Below, in pieces: positions 50,834-59,493 of a DNA stretch of 64,000 nt. The notes beneath the pieces are model-generated. The model saw only the letters and a program-made list of their open reading frames with translations. It was not told the origin of the DNA and did no database searches. Location of the stretch: contig CAZENR010000009.1 in assembly GCA_964513925.1 (NCBI GenBank), forward strand, positions 8,920 to 72,919. Direction: 5' to 3'. Position 1 is the first letter of the stretch. Each line of letters opens with the position of its first letter. Both the position numbers and the translations under genes were made by a program. Origin of the DNA: DAORHV01 sp964513925. Lineage in GTDB: Bacteria; Patescibacteriota; Gracilibacteria; Peribacterales; Peribacteraceae.

Positions 50834-52102
50834 TTATTTCCCCCCAATCTTCTTGCGCATGAAGGTGGGAACCTCCAGCTCCTCTTCGTTTAACTGCGTG
50901 CCAGAAAGCTTGATGACGGCGTCATCACCGCGGGCCGGAGCGGCATCTGTTGCAGTCTTGGCGCTCTCCTGCTTCTTGTACGAGGGCAGCTGGCGCATCA
51001 GCGGGGCTGCGGCGGCAGAAGACATGGAATCCTTCTTCTCATCGAAGCCGGTTGCGATGACCGTGCACTTCACCTGGCCGGTGAACGCATCGTCGATCAC
51101 TGCACCGAAGATGATGTTGGCCTCTGGGTCGGCAGCCTCGGTGACGATGCGTGCAGCCTCGTCCACCTCGAACATGCTCATATCGTTCCCACCCGTGATG
51201 TTGAAGAGAATACCCTTGGCACCGCTGATGGAAAGCTCGAGCAGCGGGCTGTCGATGGCCGCGCGTGCGGCCTCTGCGGCGCGGCTGTCGCCGGTACCGT
51301 AACCGATACCCATGAGCGCGGAACCTGCATCCTGCATGACCGAACGTACGTCGGCAAAGTCGACGTTCACCAAGCCGTGCACGGTGATCAGGCTGGCAAT
51401 ACCCTCGATACCATGGCGCAGGATTTCATCTACGATCTGGAACGCCTCGGTCAGCGGGGTGGTCTTGTCGATGAGCGACAAAATCTTATCGTTCGGAATG
51501 GTGATGAGCGTGTCTACCTTGCCACGAAGCGCCTCCAATGCCTCCTCTGCCTGCTTGCGGCGACGCAAGCCCTCGAAGCTGAACGGCTTGGTCACAACAC
51601 CCACCGTCAGCACTCCCATGGAACGTGCCAGCTCGGCAATGTACGGTGCCGCGCCGGAACCGGTACCGCCGCCAAGTCCTGCGGTGATGAACACCAGGTC
51701 GGCACCCTCAAGCGCCTTCTTGATCTCCTCAGAGCTCTCCTTCGCAGACTGCAAGCCCACGTCGGGGTTTGCACCGGCGCCCAGTCCGCGGGTGGTGCCG
51801 CGGCCGATGTTCACCTTCGTGGTAGCCGGGCTGTGGAACAGCGCCTGCGCATCGGTGTTGACGGCAATGAACTCCACGCCTCCCACCTTGCTGCTAATCA
51901 TGCGGGAGACGGCGTTGCTACCGCCGCCACCAACACCCACCACGCGGATCACCGCGTTCGGGGCAATGTCGGGGCGCACTTCCTGGTATCCGCTGCTGGA
52001 CGAGGTGGAACCATCGGCCTTGGCGGGTGCGGAGGGGGTAAACCCGTTACCGCCCGAAGACGACTTCGAGCCGGAGAACAGGGAGCGCAACGTGTCTGAC
52101 AT
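50834..52102 (-). CDS. ftsZ: Cell division protein FtsZ
   Basis: Tubulin-like GTPase forming the division ring. A 422-residue protein. After a Ser-rich N-terminal extension (about 45 residues), VVGVGGGGSNAVSRM, NTDAQAL, the GTP loop AGLGGGTGSGAAP and NDKILSLID are intact. The C-terminal tail ends LEVPTFMRKKIGGK, the conserved peptide that binds FtsA. It lies 42 nt after ftsA, as in the classical dcw order, though no mur genes are near. Confidence 0.97.
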   Translation of the reverse strand: MSDTLRSLFSGSKSSSGGNGFTPSAPAKADGSTSSSSGYQEVRPDIAPNAVIRVVGVGGGGSNAVSRMISSKVGGVEFIAVNTDAQALFHSPATTKVNIGRGTTRGLGAGANPDVGLQSAKESSEEIKKALEGADLVFITAGLGGGTGSGAAPYIAELARSMGVLTVGVVTKPFSFEGLRRRKQAEEALEALRGKVDTLITIPNDKILSLIDKTTPLTEAFQIVDEILRHGIEGIASLITVHGLVNVDFADVRSVMQDAGSALMGIGYGTGDSRAAEAARAAIDSPLLELSISGAKGILFNITGGNDMSMFEVDEAARIVTEAADPEANIIFGAVIDDAFTGQVKCTVIATGFDEKKDSMSSAAAAPLMRQLPSYKKQESAKTATDAAPARGDDAVIKLSGTQLNEEELEVPTFMRKKIGGK

Positions 52103-52144
52103 GGGAACTGGGGGAAGGAAGACTGAGGAGGTAAAGAAATGAAA

Positions 52145-53389
52145 TTACGGAAGCAAGTTTTTAAACCAGGAACCGACCTGGCTAATGGCACGCTTCATAT
52201 CGATGGAACCCATCGAGAACGCGAAACCACCTTTGCGACTGCCCTCGCGCACGCCCCATAACAGGGTACCGAGTGCTGTGGCATAAGCCGGATCGTCAAC
52301 TTTCTCAATGACTCCACCCACCTCCACCGGGAAGCCCATTTGTACGGGCAGACCCAGCACCTCGCGTGCAATGTCCAGAACGCCTGGAGCCTTAACCGCA
52401 GCTCCGGTGAGCAGTGCTCCAGCAGGCAAAAGACCATCGCGGCCGATGCGCTTGAGCTCCTCCTTGACCAAGGAGAAGATCTCGTAGTAGCGGGCCTGCA
52501 TGATCTCGGCCATGTACTTCTTGCTGACAGTCTGGGTGTCCATCTTGGAGACGGTCGACAAATCGATCATTTCTCGCTCCTGAATCTCTGCGGGCAGAAC
52601 CGAACCGAATTCAATTTTGATCTTCTCTGCGGTGTCGATGCTGGTGCGTAGTCCAATAGCAATATCGTTGGTGACGTTCTCACCACCCACGGGCAAGCAA
52701 ACGGAGTGTAGAATCGTCCCCTCCTCGAACACGGCCACGCTGGTGGAGCCTGCACCGACGTCGATGGTGACAACACCCAGTTCCTTCTGGCGCTTGGTGA
52801 GCACTGCTTCGGAGATGGCGATGGTGGCTGGAACCAGAGCGTCGATGTCCACACCTGCCTGGTCGATGCACTTCTCAAGGTTCTTTACGTGCTGGATCTG
52901 GCCGGTGATGATGTGGGCTTCCACCTCCAGGCGGATACCCGTCATGCCAACCGGATTCTTGATACCGCGCTGCTCGTCTACGGCGTAGCTCTTCGGCTCA
53001 ATATGCAAAATGCGGCGGTTGCTCGGAATACTAACTGCCTGTGCGGCCTCCAGTACGCGGGCAATGTCATCTACCGTGATCTCGGAACCAGAGATGGCAA
53101 TGACGCCGCGGCTATCGAAGGACTCGATGTGCGAGCCGCTCATGCCGACAAAGACGTGGTTGATGGGTACGCCAGCCATGCGCTCGGCGTCCTCCAGTGC
53201 GGAAATAATGTTGTGGATGGTCTCCTCAATGTCGATGACATGGCCCTTGCGCATGCCAAGCGATGGCGAGATGCCAACGCCAATGACACTGGGAACCTGG
53301 CCGCCCTCGGCGCCGTCTACTACTGCTACGACTGTACGGATCTTGGCGCTTCCGACATCGAGACTGGATACAACACTTTCTTTGGCCAT
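52145..53389 (-). CDS. ftsA: Cell division protein FtsA
   Basis: Actin-like protein tethering FtsZ to the membrane. A 414-residue protein with SSLDVGSAKIRTVVA (phosphate 1), the SHS2 1C domain (GISPSLGMRKGHVIDIEETI...GMSGSHIES), VVTIDVGAGSTSVAVFEEG (phosphate 2) and LLTGAAVKAPGVLDIAREVLG (adenosine). The end SMKRAISQVGSWFKNLLP (MKRAISQ..) is a typical amphipathic membrane-targeting helix. An AT-rich upstream region probably holds the promoter. Confidence 0.96.
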   Translation of the reverse strand: MAKESVVSSLDVGSAKIRTVVAVVDGAEGGQVPSVIGVGISPSLGMRKGHVIDIEETIHNIISALEDAERMAGVPINHVFVGMSGSHIESFDSRGVIAISGSEITVDDIARVLEAAQAVSIPSNRRILHIEPKSYAVDEQRGIKNPVGMTGIRLEVEAHIITGQIQHVKNLEKCIDQAGVDIDALVPATIAISEAVLTKRQKELGVVTIDVGAGSTSVAVFEEGTILHSVCLPVGGENVTNDIAIGLRTSIDTAEKIKIEFGSVLPAEIQEREMIDLSTVSKMDTQTVSKKYMAEIMQARYYEIFSLVKEELKRIGRDGLLPAGALLTGAAVKAPGVLDIAREVLGLPVQMGFPVEVGGVIEKVDDPAYATALGTLLWGVREGSRKGGFAFSMGSIDMKRAISQVGSWFKNLLP

Positions 53390-53460
53390 GGGAACGAGGG
53401 GTGAAGTGGGAACAAATCAACAGGAAGTCGTGATGAACACGACGAAGCAAATCGCAGTCT

Positions 53461-53636
53461 AAAGGGCGAGATTTTGGCTGCAATAGATCATTGTTCATCT
53501 TTGGTGATCAAGAGTGATGAAAACTGACTAAAAAATGTTCTCATCATTTGTTGAGTAGATGCTGAAAGAAAATTGAGAAAACAATTTTTGTATTCACCTC
53601 AAAAAATCTGTATACAAAAAATACTCAATACCTTGC
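53461..53636. promoter_or_regulatory. AT-rich upstream region of ftsA with inverted repeat
   Basis: About 175 nt, much AT-richer than its flanks. TGATGAAAAC (53515-53524) and GTTCTCATCA (53537-53546) form a 10-bp inverted repeat with one mismatch. Minus-strand TTGTAT, a 17-bp spacer and AATACA near 53590-53620 could be the ftsA promoter; other combinations are possible. Confidence 0.5.
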
Positions 53637-53637
53637 G

Positions 53638-54627
53638 TTATAGCAGAGATAGTTGCAAAGATGCATCATCTGCCGAGCCCTTCTGCTTGCGAACTTTACT
53701 TTGTGAGCTTAGAGAAGGAGTGGGAGCTGCCGGAGCAAAATGACGTGCGCCATACGGCTCCTGTGTAAGCGCAATTAAGCGCTTGGTTAGCAGTACGAAG
53801 CCAAGATCTGCGAATACATCCAGTGCCGCCTGGGTAGGCAGCTGCTCAAGTCGTAACGCATCCAGCCCCAACGGGAGCGGAACATCGCAAACCAGTTGCG
53901 CCATGCGTTCACAGAAAAATGCTGATTCCCTATCCTTCTCCAACTTCGTCTTCCAGGCGTCTTTGATCTGATCAATGTTGGCATACACGCCTTCCAACGT
54001 GCCGTATTTTTGGAGCAATGCCTCTGCTGCCTTGGGACCAATGCCTAACACACCGTGCAAGTTGTCCGACGCGTCTCCCACCAATCCTTTGTAGGAAGGA
54101 ATTTGCCGCGGAGTTACCCCGTACTTCTTCACTACCTCGCCCGGACCAAAGTATTCCGGTACCTGGTAGCCCTTGTGCGGCACGGCAACGCGGACGTTGT
54201 CGTTTACAAGCTGCAGCAAATCGCGATCTCCTGAGATAATCGTCACCTTACTCCCCTGCCGTTCCGCGGCCTTGGCGTACGCACAAGCAAAGTCATCCGC
54301 CTCGAATCCGCCGCCTTCCACACGCTTAAGACCCAGCGAATCGATGACCCGTAATACATGTGGAACCTGGGGATAAAAATCATCGGGCGTGGCTGCGCGC
54401 CCAGCCTTATACTCCTCATATTCCTTGTGCCGAAACGTCTGCTCGTCGGCATCGAAGCAAAACAGCAAGGCATCTGGTTGTTCGATTCTCAGGATGTTGA
54501 TAAGCATGGATGTAAACCCGAATGCGGTATTCACCTGCTCGCCTTTCTTATTACGCATAGTCCGCGGAATAGCCCAGTAAGCGCGATATAAGAGGTGATG
54601 CCCGTCGATAATGACCAGATGCTGCAT
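53638..54627 (-). CDS. Stand-alone 5'-3' exonuclease (PolA N-terminal/FEN-like)
   Basis: A 329-residue flap-type nuclease. LVIIDGHHLLYRAYWAIP, FCFDADEQTFRHKEYEEYKAGR, GFEADDFACAYA, IISGDRDLLQLV and SYKGLVGDASDNLHGVLGIGPKAAEALL supply the acidic metal ligands and the helix-hairpin-helix. There is no polymerase domain, so it is a separate enzyme for Okazaki primer or flap removal. The C-terminal 40 residues are a disordered tail. ATG 54627 is chosen because the family starts MxxLVIIDG. Confidence 0.92.
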   Translation of the reverse strand: MQHLVIIDGHHLLYRAYWAIPRTMRNKKGEQVNTAFGFTSMLINILRIEQPDALLFCFDADEQTFRHKEYEEYKAGRAATPDDFYPQVPHVLRVIDSLGLKRVEGGGFEADDFACAYAKAAERQGSKVTIISGDRDLLQLVNDNVRVAVPHKGYQVPEYFGPGEVVKKYGVTPRQIPSYKGLVGDASDNLHGVLGIGPKAAEALLQKYGTLEGVYANIDQIKDAWKTKLEKDRESAFFCERMAQLVCDVPLPLGLDALRLEQLPTQAALDVFADLGFVLLTKRLIALTQEPYGARHFAPAAPTPSLSSQSKVRKQKGSADDASLQLSLL

Positions 54628-54832
54628 AGGCGAAGGAAGAAGGGCTCTGTAAGAACTGGGCCGAGCCAACGTCGTCTGTAGGGTACGACAACATTGCATG
54701 GGCGCCTACCCCTCACAGCCACAGCCTGGAAATAAACATGCTATTACAAAACAATACAGCAATTTCCACAACACCGCCCGCGAGCGTGGAAGCCAAAAAA
54801 AGGGTATAATGATGGGAACACTCAAACACACC

Positions 54833-55456
54833 ATGACACAGCTCTCCCCAGCGTACGACAACAAGATTCCGCGCAAATACTGCGCCAGGACCATTGAGCA
54901 TAAAATGGAAAACAAGAAAGCCTTGCAGGAGCAGCTTGGATGGCCCGTGGAACCCAAGCAACCGATTCTCTGCATTTCCACCGGCATGACCGATGCGCTT
55001 GGCGGCGAACTGATGGAGCAAGTACTGGACGGCGTGCTGGAGCTGCCGGTCGCATTACTCATCCGAGGACGCGGATCTTCCAAGTACGGCGAATTTTTCA
55101 CCAAACTTGCCAAGAACAACGGCCATCGTATTAAGATCATCCCGGACGACGAGGTAAACCTGCGACGTATGCTTGCAGGCGCAGACATCGCTCTGTTCTT
55201 CTCTACACAACAGGACCCGGATGAACTGGAAAACGCGCTGCGTTACGGCGTAATTCCGGTGGCAATGCCGGCAGACGTGCTGGAAGACTACAACCCGGTA
55301 CAGGAAAGTGGCGGGGCATTCATTTACCAGGAAGCAACGCCATGGCAATGCTTTGCCAGTCTGGTTCGCGCACTGGAAACATTCAAGTTTCCGTACGACT
55401 GGAAGACCATTCAGCGCAACGCCATGGAGGCCATGGAAGAGCGTGACGGCAAGTAG
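54833..55456 (+). CDS. Half-size glycosyltransferase: glycogen synthase C-terminal-like domain
   Basis: A 207-residue protein. PILCISTGMTDALGGELMEQVLDG, LPVALLIRGRGSSKYGEFFTKLAKN, VNLRRMLAGADIALFFST and ELENALRYGVIPVAMPAD resemble the C-terminal GT-B domain of GT5 starch/glycogen synthases (NAMRYG-type motif). The N-terminal acceptor domain is absent, so it may be a partner subunit, a regulator or a relic. TATAAT (54805-54810) lies 22 nt before ATG 54833; earlier in-frame ATGs overlap that box. Confidence 0.72.
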   Translation: MTQLSPAYDNKIPRKYCARTIEHKMENKKALQEQLGWPVEPKQPILCISTGMTDALGGELMEQVLDGVLELPVALLIRGRGSSKYGEFFTKLAKNNGHRIKIIPDDEVNLRRMLAGADIALFFSTQQDPDELENALRYGVIPVAMPADVLEDYNPVQESGGAFIYQEATPWQCFASLVRALETFKFPYDWKTIQRNAMEAMEERDGK

Positions 55457-55465
55457 TCAGGGAAA

Positions 55466-55642
55466 CTAGTAGTCCTCGCCAATACCCTCGATACCCAGCG
55501 GGTTCTTTTCGTCGTCGTCTTCTTCGCCCTCGTCATCGAGATCGAGTTCATCATCCAGCGAAAAGCCATCATCACCTCCACCGCCGTACACATCGTCATC
55601 GTCATCGTCGCCGAATCCGAACGAAGGAAGAAGGAGTTCCAT
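55466..55642 (-). CDS. Small poly-acidic protein
   Basis: A 58-residue protein, about half Asp/Glu. It opens MELLLPSFGFG and continues in runs of Asp and Gly, including DDDDDDVYGGGGDD. A TATACT box is about 28 nt upstream (near 55672). Such proteins may act as DNA mimics, chaperone partners or RNA polymerase modulators; I cannot choose. It is convergent with the glycosyltransferase gene, 9 nt away. Confidence 0.6.
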   Translation of the reverse strand: MELLLPSFGFGDDDDDDVYGGGGDDGFSLDDELDLDDEGEEDDDEKNPLGIEGIGEDY

Positions 55643-55747
55643 GTGCGAAAAAAGGGGGAATACGCGCGAAGTATAATAGGAAGCAATGCTTGCGCAAGGC
55701 AAATTTGCCTGCGGGAAAGTTGGGTTTTCCCATGCCGACAATCTCGC

Positions 55748-55753
55748 TACACT
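55748..55753 (+). promoter_or_regulatory. -10 box of the Sel1 lipoprotein gene
   Basis: TACACT, 8 nt before the ATG at 55762. Confidence 0.5.
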
Positions 55754-55761
55754 ACTCGGGT

Positions 55762-56496
55762 ATGCGCAACACACTCTCCACCATCACTCTCGGCATTCTC
55801 ACTCTTTCGCTCTGCGCCTGCGGAACTGGCCAGAACCCCGGAGGCACGGCGAACAGTTCTTCCAGCTCCGCACCGGCGGAAACCAAGGAATCACTGGAAC
55901 AGAAGGCTAACGCCGGCGACGTCAATGCCCAATTTGAATTGGGAGCTCTATACCACGACGGCCAAGGCGTAACGAAAGACTTTGCCATGGCAAAGAAATG
56001 GTTCGAGAAAGCCGCCGCACAAGGCGAGGTGAAGTCACAATTCAACCTTGGCGTCATGTACTACACCGGCGAAGGCATGACCAAAGATTTCGCAAAAGCA
56101 AAACAGTGGTTCGAGAAGGCGGCAGCGGCAGGCAACCCGCGTTCACAATTCAATTTGGGCGTCATGTACTACCGCGGCGAAGGCATGAAGCAGGACTACG
56201 CCAAGGCCATGGAGTTGTTCCGCCAGGCGGCAGAACAGAACTTCAATGAAGCACAGTTCAACCTGGGCGTCATGTACGCCAAGGCGGAGGGAGTACCATC
56301 TGACGGCGTGCAGTCCTACATGTGGTTCGACCTGTCGCAGAAGCAGGGCAACAGCCAGGCAACTGCGGCCTTGCAATCGCTGGCACCGCAGCTGACAAAA
56401 GAGCAAATCGAGCAGGCAAAGAAGCTGTCCGATGGATACACCAAGAAATTTGAGTCTCTTGCCAGCTCCGCCGCAGCAATGCTGAAGGATCAATAA
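55762..56496 (+). CDS. Sel1-repeat lipoprotein
   Basis: A 244-residue protein. The signal peptide ends in the lipobox LCAC (Cys about residue 20), followed by a Ser/Pro/Gly linker. Four Sel1 repeats follow (for example AQFELGALYHDGQGVTKDFAMAKKWFEKAA, split as 36-residue units from about 50 to 190), a TPR-like scaffold for protein binding. It is probably lipidated by the lgt product. It is terminated by a strong hairpin. Confidence 0.9.
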   Translation: MRNTLSTITLGILTLSLCACGTGQNPGGTANSSSSSAPAETKESLEQKANAGDVNAQFELGALYHDGQGVTKDFAMAKKWFEKAAAQGEVKSQFNLGVMYYTGEGMTKDFAKAKQWFEKAAAAGNPRSQFNLGVMYYRGEGMKQDYAKAMELFRQAAEQNFNEAQFNLGVMYAKAEGVPSDGVQSYMWFDLSQKQGNSQATAALQSLAPQLTKEQIEQAKKLSDGYTKKFESLASSAAAMLKDQ

Positions 56497-56504
56497 TTCA
56501 AGAT

Positions 56505-57485
56505 TCACTTCGTTGTTGAAAGCCGCCGCTTGGCGGCTTTTTTCTTGCGTGGAACTTGCAGCAAGAGCCACAGATTCTCGGTGCGATACCGCTTGCCGTA
56601 GAAACTCGACTCCCCTTTCAGCGTACGTCTCTGCACAACGGAAAATCCTGCATACAGCTCCGCAAGCTCAGACCACGAACTCATCTTCTCAAATTTTCCA
56701 TTCGGATGATGCATGCCGCCAAACTGCGCCGCCGGATGTTTGCGCTGCAACGCACGATGGAACGGACTTGCATGCGAAATGGCGTACACAAGCAGGTAGC
56801 CGCCGGGGCGCAACACGCGAAGAAACTCGGCTCGGGCGGCCGCGCGCCCAGAAGCCGACTCGATATCGCTGCTGGCGAAACAATCGATGCCGACATCGAA
56901 CATATGCGCTGCAAACGGCCAGCGGCTGGTTGCATCGGCAGTCAAAAACATTGCGGGCACGCATGCCTGCTTCGCCCTGTTGCGGGCAGTCGTTACGGCA
57001 TGGGCCGAGAAATCGAACCCGGTGACCTTCATGCCCTGACGTGCAAGCCAAATGCTGTTTCTGCCCTTTCCGGAGCCCATTTCCAGGCAAGAGAATTTGC
57101 GACCATGCTTGTGACGCATCAGCCAGCGATGCAGCTCCGTTACCCCGCGGGAGGCATCCTCGCTGTTCATTTGCGGCAGAGCATTGGGGGCACGGTGCTC
57201 GGCATTCCAGCGCGTTCGTTGCGCAGCATGCGAAAGCGGCACTGCTCGGAGCAGAGCCTGTTTCGTAGCAAGCGGCCAGCGCTTGATTTCTGTCTCGCGA
57301 CGGCGTGCTTGCGACAGGGTGTCGTACTCCTCGGTGTAGACAATGCGCACCGGACGCCTGGCACGGGTGTACTTGGCGCCGCTCCCTGCATTGTGCTTTG
57401 CCTCCCTATCCCGCACGTTCACGCACGTTCCAGTATACAGCGATCCGTCTTTGCAGCGGGCGATATAAACATAGTGTTTCGACAC
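56505..57485 (-). CDS. GIY-YIG nuclease domain fused to a SAM methyltransferase
   Basis: A 326-residue protein in one frame. Residues about 3-80 are a GIY-YIG domain of the UPF0213/YhbQ type: YVYIARCKDGSLYTG, then REAKHNAGSGAKYTRAR and RRRETEIKRWPLATK. Residues about 125-300 are a class I methyltransferase: CLEMGSGKGRNSIWLARQG (SAM loop), VTGFDFS, VLRPGGYLLV. Single-domain YhbQ proteins are small; this fusion is unusual. GTG 57485 is chosen because TACTAT (57492-57497) lies 6 nt upstream. The basic C-terminus (RKKKAAKRR) may bind nucleic acid. Confidence 0.8.
   Translation of the reverse strand: MSKHYVYIARCKDGSLYTGTCVNVRDREAKHNAGSGAKYTRARRPVRIVYTEEYDTLSQARRRETEIKRWPLATKQALLRAVPLSHAAQRTRWNAEHRAPNALPQMNSEDASRGVTELHRWLMRHKHGRKFSCLEMGSGKGRNSIWLARQGMKVTGFDFSAHAVTTARNRAKQACVPAMFLTADATSRWPFAAHMFDVGIDCFASSDIESASGRAAARAEFLRVLRPGGYLLVYAISHASPFHRALQRKHPAAQFGGMHHPNGKFEKMSSWSELAELYAGFSVVQRRTLKGESSFYGKRYRTENLWLLLQVPRKKKAAKRRLSTTK
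56519..56545. terminator. Rho-independent terminator
   Basis: AAAGCCGCC/GGCGGCTTTTTT with a GCTT loop. It lies within the coding end of the minus-strand gene 56505, which ends in a Lys/Arg-rich stretch, and serves the Sel1 gene. Confidence 0.8.
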
Positions 57486-57491
57486 AGGGCA

Positions 57492-57536
57492 ATAGTACGC
57501 CCAAAGCCATACGAGGAACATGACGCGATGTACAAT
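57492..57536. promoter_or_regulatory. Divergent -10 boxes of two GTG-start genes
   Basis: TACTAT (57492-57497, minus) and TACAAT (57531-57536, plus), each 6 nt before a GTG start. The intergenic space is only 57 nt. Confidence 0.5.
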
Positions 57537-57542
57537 ACGACC

Positions 57543-58424
57543 GTGAAGCACTCCCCGCTTGAACAACAGACGACGCCGGAGCAGGTGCAAGAGTGTCTCG
57601 GGCACAGGAATCGCTATGTAACACTGTACATTGGCTCTTCCGATCCGTTATCGTTGCTGAAAGGCGCGGTGCCTCGGGGCCAAGACGTTACTTCGGTTAC
57701 CGGAGGCTGCGAATACCCGCTGGCACTGCTGCAAAGTCAGCCGAATTCGCTGCGTCTGTGCGATCTGTCACCAGTGGCGACGGCGATGGCAGAAATCAAA
57801 CTGCAATGCCTGCGGCTACTCGACTCAGAGGATTTTTTACGCATTTGGGATACACGAAAAGGTGTTGCGATCAGCAAAACAGAGGCATTCCAACGTCATA
57901 TTCTACCGCTTCTCAGTGCCGCAGCCCGGTTGTGCGCAGATGTCCTATCCGATCACACCGCATGCGTCGGCTTGGCCGATGGCATTGCTCGCCGTGATGC
58001 GTTTGCCGTGCACAGAAAAGGCCCCTGTCACACGATCCAGAAGTACCAAGCATTGCAATCCATAGCCCGGAAAACGGCCATTACATTGCACCAGGCAAAC
58101 CTGCTGGACTTGGCAATCCCCCCAGCGCAATCGCCGCATACGCTGTACATCTCCAACGCAGGCATTATTCATGATCGCACTTGCCACCTGGCAACGCGAC
58201 TGGCAGACGCAGGATGGCCGCGCGTGTTGTACAGCGCAAGCGATGGTGCTGAAGATGAACTAGGGACAAAGCTATTCCAGCCAAAAGACGGCACATGGCA
58301 AAAGAACGATAGAACACAGCACTGGAAATCCTACGAAGTGTTTCACGACTGTTCTATTGATGTTCTGGGGTACCAAGAAGGTGCAGAGTTTCCCATACTC
58401 GTGGAATGCACACCAAAAAAATGA
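57543..58424 (+). CDS. BtaA/DUF3419-like SAM-dependent aminocarboxypropyl transferase-like protein
   Basis: A 293-residue protein. DVTSVTGGCEYPLALLQSQPNSLRLCDLSPVATAMAEIKL resembles the SAM-binding part of BtaA (DUF3419), which moves the 3-amino-3-carboxypropyl group of SAM to diacylglycerol in betaine lipid synthesis. The rest is divergent and there is no btaB nearby, so the role is open. The GTG start has TACAAT 6 nt upstream. It is divergent from the GIY-YIG fusion, sharing a 57-nt promoter region. Confidence 0.6.
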   Translation: MKHSPLEQQTTPEQVQECLGHRNRYVTLYIGSSDPLSLLKGAVPRGQDVTSVTGGCEYPLALLQSQPNSLRLCDLSPVATAMAEIKLQCLRLLDSEDFLRIWDTRKGVAISKTEAFQRHILPLLSAAARLCADVLSDHTACVGLADGIARRDAFAVHRKGPCHTIQKYQALQSIARKTAITLHQANLLDLAIPPAQSPHTLYISNAGIIHDRTCHLATRLADAGWPRVLYSASDGAEDELGTKLFQPKDGTWQKNDRTQHWKSYEVFHDCSIDVLGYQEGAEFPILVECTPKK

Positions 58425-58641
58425 GAAGACTTCTGAAGAGGGGCGATTGCGATGGTGTACGTAGTGGAACGCGAGTGACAATGGTCAGCCGCTGCGTAAC
58501 GTTTGCCTGAAACTTCACAGAAGATTCATTCGATAACAAGACGGGAAATACGCTGAATGAAAAAAGGTTCTGCCTCCTGCCTATGGCCAGACAAGAGAGA
58601 TGACATATGCCACCTCCGACAAAACAGGCTAAAATGGCTGC

Positions 58642-59322
58642 ATGAAGAAGAACGTGAAATCTTCGAGTGGCTTTGAGAAAACATGGTTTGTCATGCCTTA
58701 TCAACTTGAAGACATTCCACTGAAAAGCGATACAGGCATTCGTTTTCCTGGGCAGTTTGTGGAGAGGTTTCTTTCAGAGTTTACAAAAGAGGGTGAACGT
58801 GTGCTCGATCCTTTCGCTGGCTTTGGGACGACATTGATCGTCTCTCAAAGAATGAAGAGGTTAGGTATTGGTATTGAATATGACAAGAAACGATACGACT
58901 ACGTTCAAGGAGAATTGAGTGCTCCAAGCAGTGTTATTCATGGCGATGCCCTGCGTATTGATGAGTATGACATCCCTCCCTGCGATTTCTCGATCACGTC
59001 CCCGCCATACATGCAATTTTTTCATAAGGAAAATCCCCTCACAAACTACACGAAGGCAGGAGACTATGATCAGTATCTATCGGGTATTCGAACAGTGTAC
59101 TCAAAGCTAAAGAAGGTCATGAAAAAAAATGCAAGAATTGTCTTAGAGGTTTCGAATATCTTCGGCGATCGCCAGCCAATGACACCTCTTGCCTGGGACA
59201 TTGCGAGAGAAGTATCGAAGGAACTTTTCTTTGAACGAGAAATTATCTTTTGTCACGAGAGCAGTTCCGTACATTCAAACACTGGAGACCATAGTTATTG
59301 TTTGCTATTTGCAAACAAATAA
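58642..59322 (+). CDS. Orphan DNA methyltransferase (N4/N6 type)
   Basis: A 226-residue protein. LDPFAGFGTTLIVSQRMKRLGIGIEYD (SAM-binding motif I, about 53-80) precedes FSITSPPYMQFF (catalytic motif IV TSPPY, about 113-122), the reverse of the common beta-class order. TSPPY fits methylation of an exocyclic amino group (N4-C or N6-A). No restriction gene is nearby. The coding sequence looks AT-richer than its neighbours, suggesting transfer. ATG 58642 has TAAAAT (58630-58635) 6 nt upstream. Confidence 0.85.
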   Translation: MKKNVKSSSGFEKTWFVMPYQLEDIPLKSDTGIRFPGQFVERFLSEFTKEGERVLDPFAGFGTTLIVSQRMKRLGIGIEYDKKRYDYVQGELSAPSSVIHGDALRIDEYDIPPCDFSITSPPYMQFFHKENPLTNYTKAGDYDQYLSGIRTVYSKLKKVMKKNARIVLEVSNIFGDRQPMTPLAWDIAREVSKELFFEREIIFCHESSSVHSNTGDHSYCLLFANK

Positions 59323-59400
59323 TTAACTGGCGGATCGGGCGGAACCGCCTTCTCTGCGCTCGGTCAAATCGTGCTTCAGCCCACGACATTGAATACTCAC

Positions 59401-59488
59401 GAAGGCAAACTGTGCTTGCCTGGTGAGACACCGCTTTGGGAAAGGAGAGCCCGCGAGAGGGGAACTGAAAGCTTCTCTTTCGCGAGAG
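59401..59488 (-). ncRNA. Candidate two-hairpin RNA motif, copy 2 (3' of tRNA-Lys)
   Basis: Plus-strand GAAGGCAA..TTGCCTGG hairpin, GGAGAGCCCGCGAGAG, then CTTTCGCGAG. This is the same order and conserved words as copy 1 at 50694-50769, with different stem sequence. It begins 6 nt from the tRNA-Lys 3' end. Confidence 0.4.
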
Positions 59489-59493
59489 TTGTG

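Noticed and set aside
50200..50870. Several 60-220-codon frames on both strands in the hairpin block
   Set aside because: They arise from GC-rich inverted repeats; translations are Arg/Pro/Ser-rich and frame-ambiguous, and hairpins explain the sequence better.
53638..54699. Longer start of the exonuclease gene (353 aa)
   Set aside because: The extra 24 residues are not homologous; nucleases of this family start with MxxLVIIDG.
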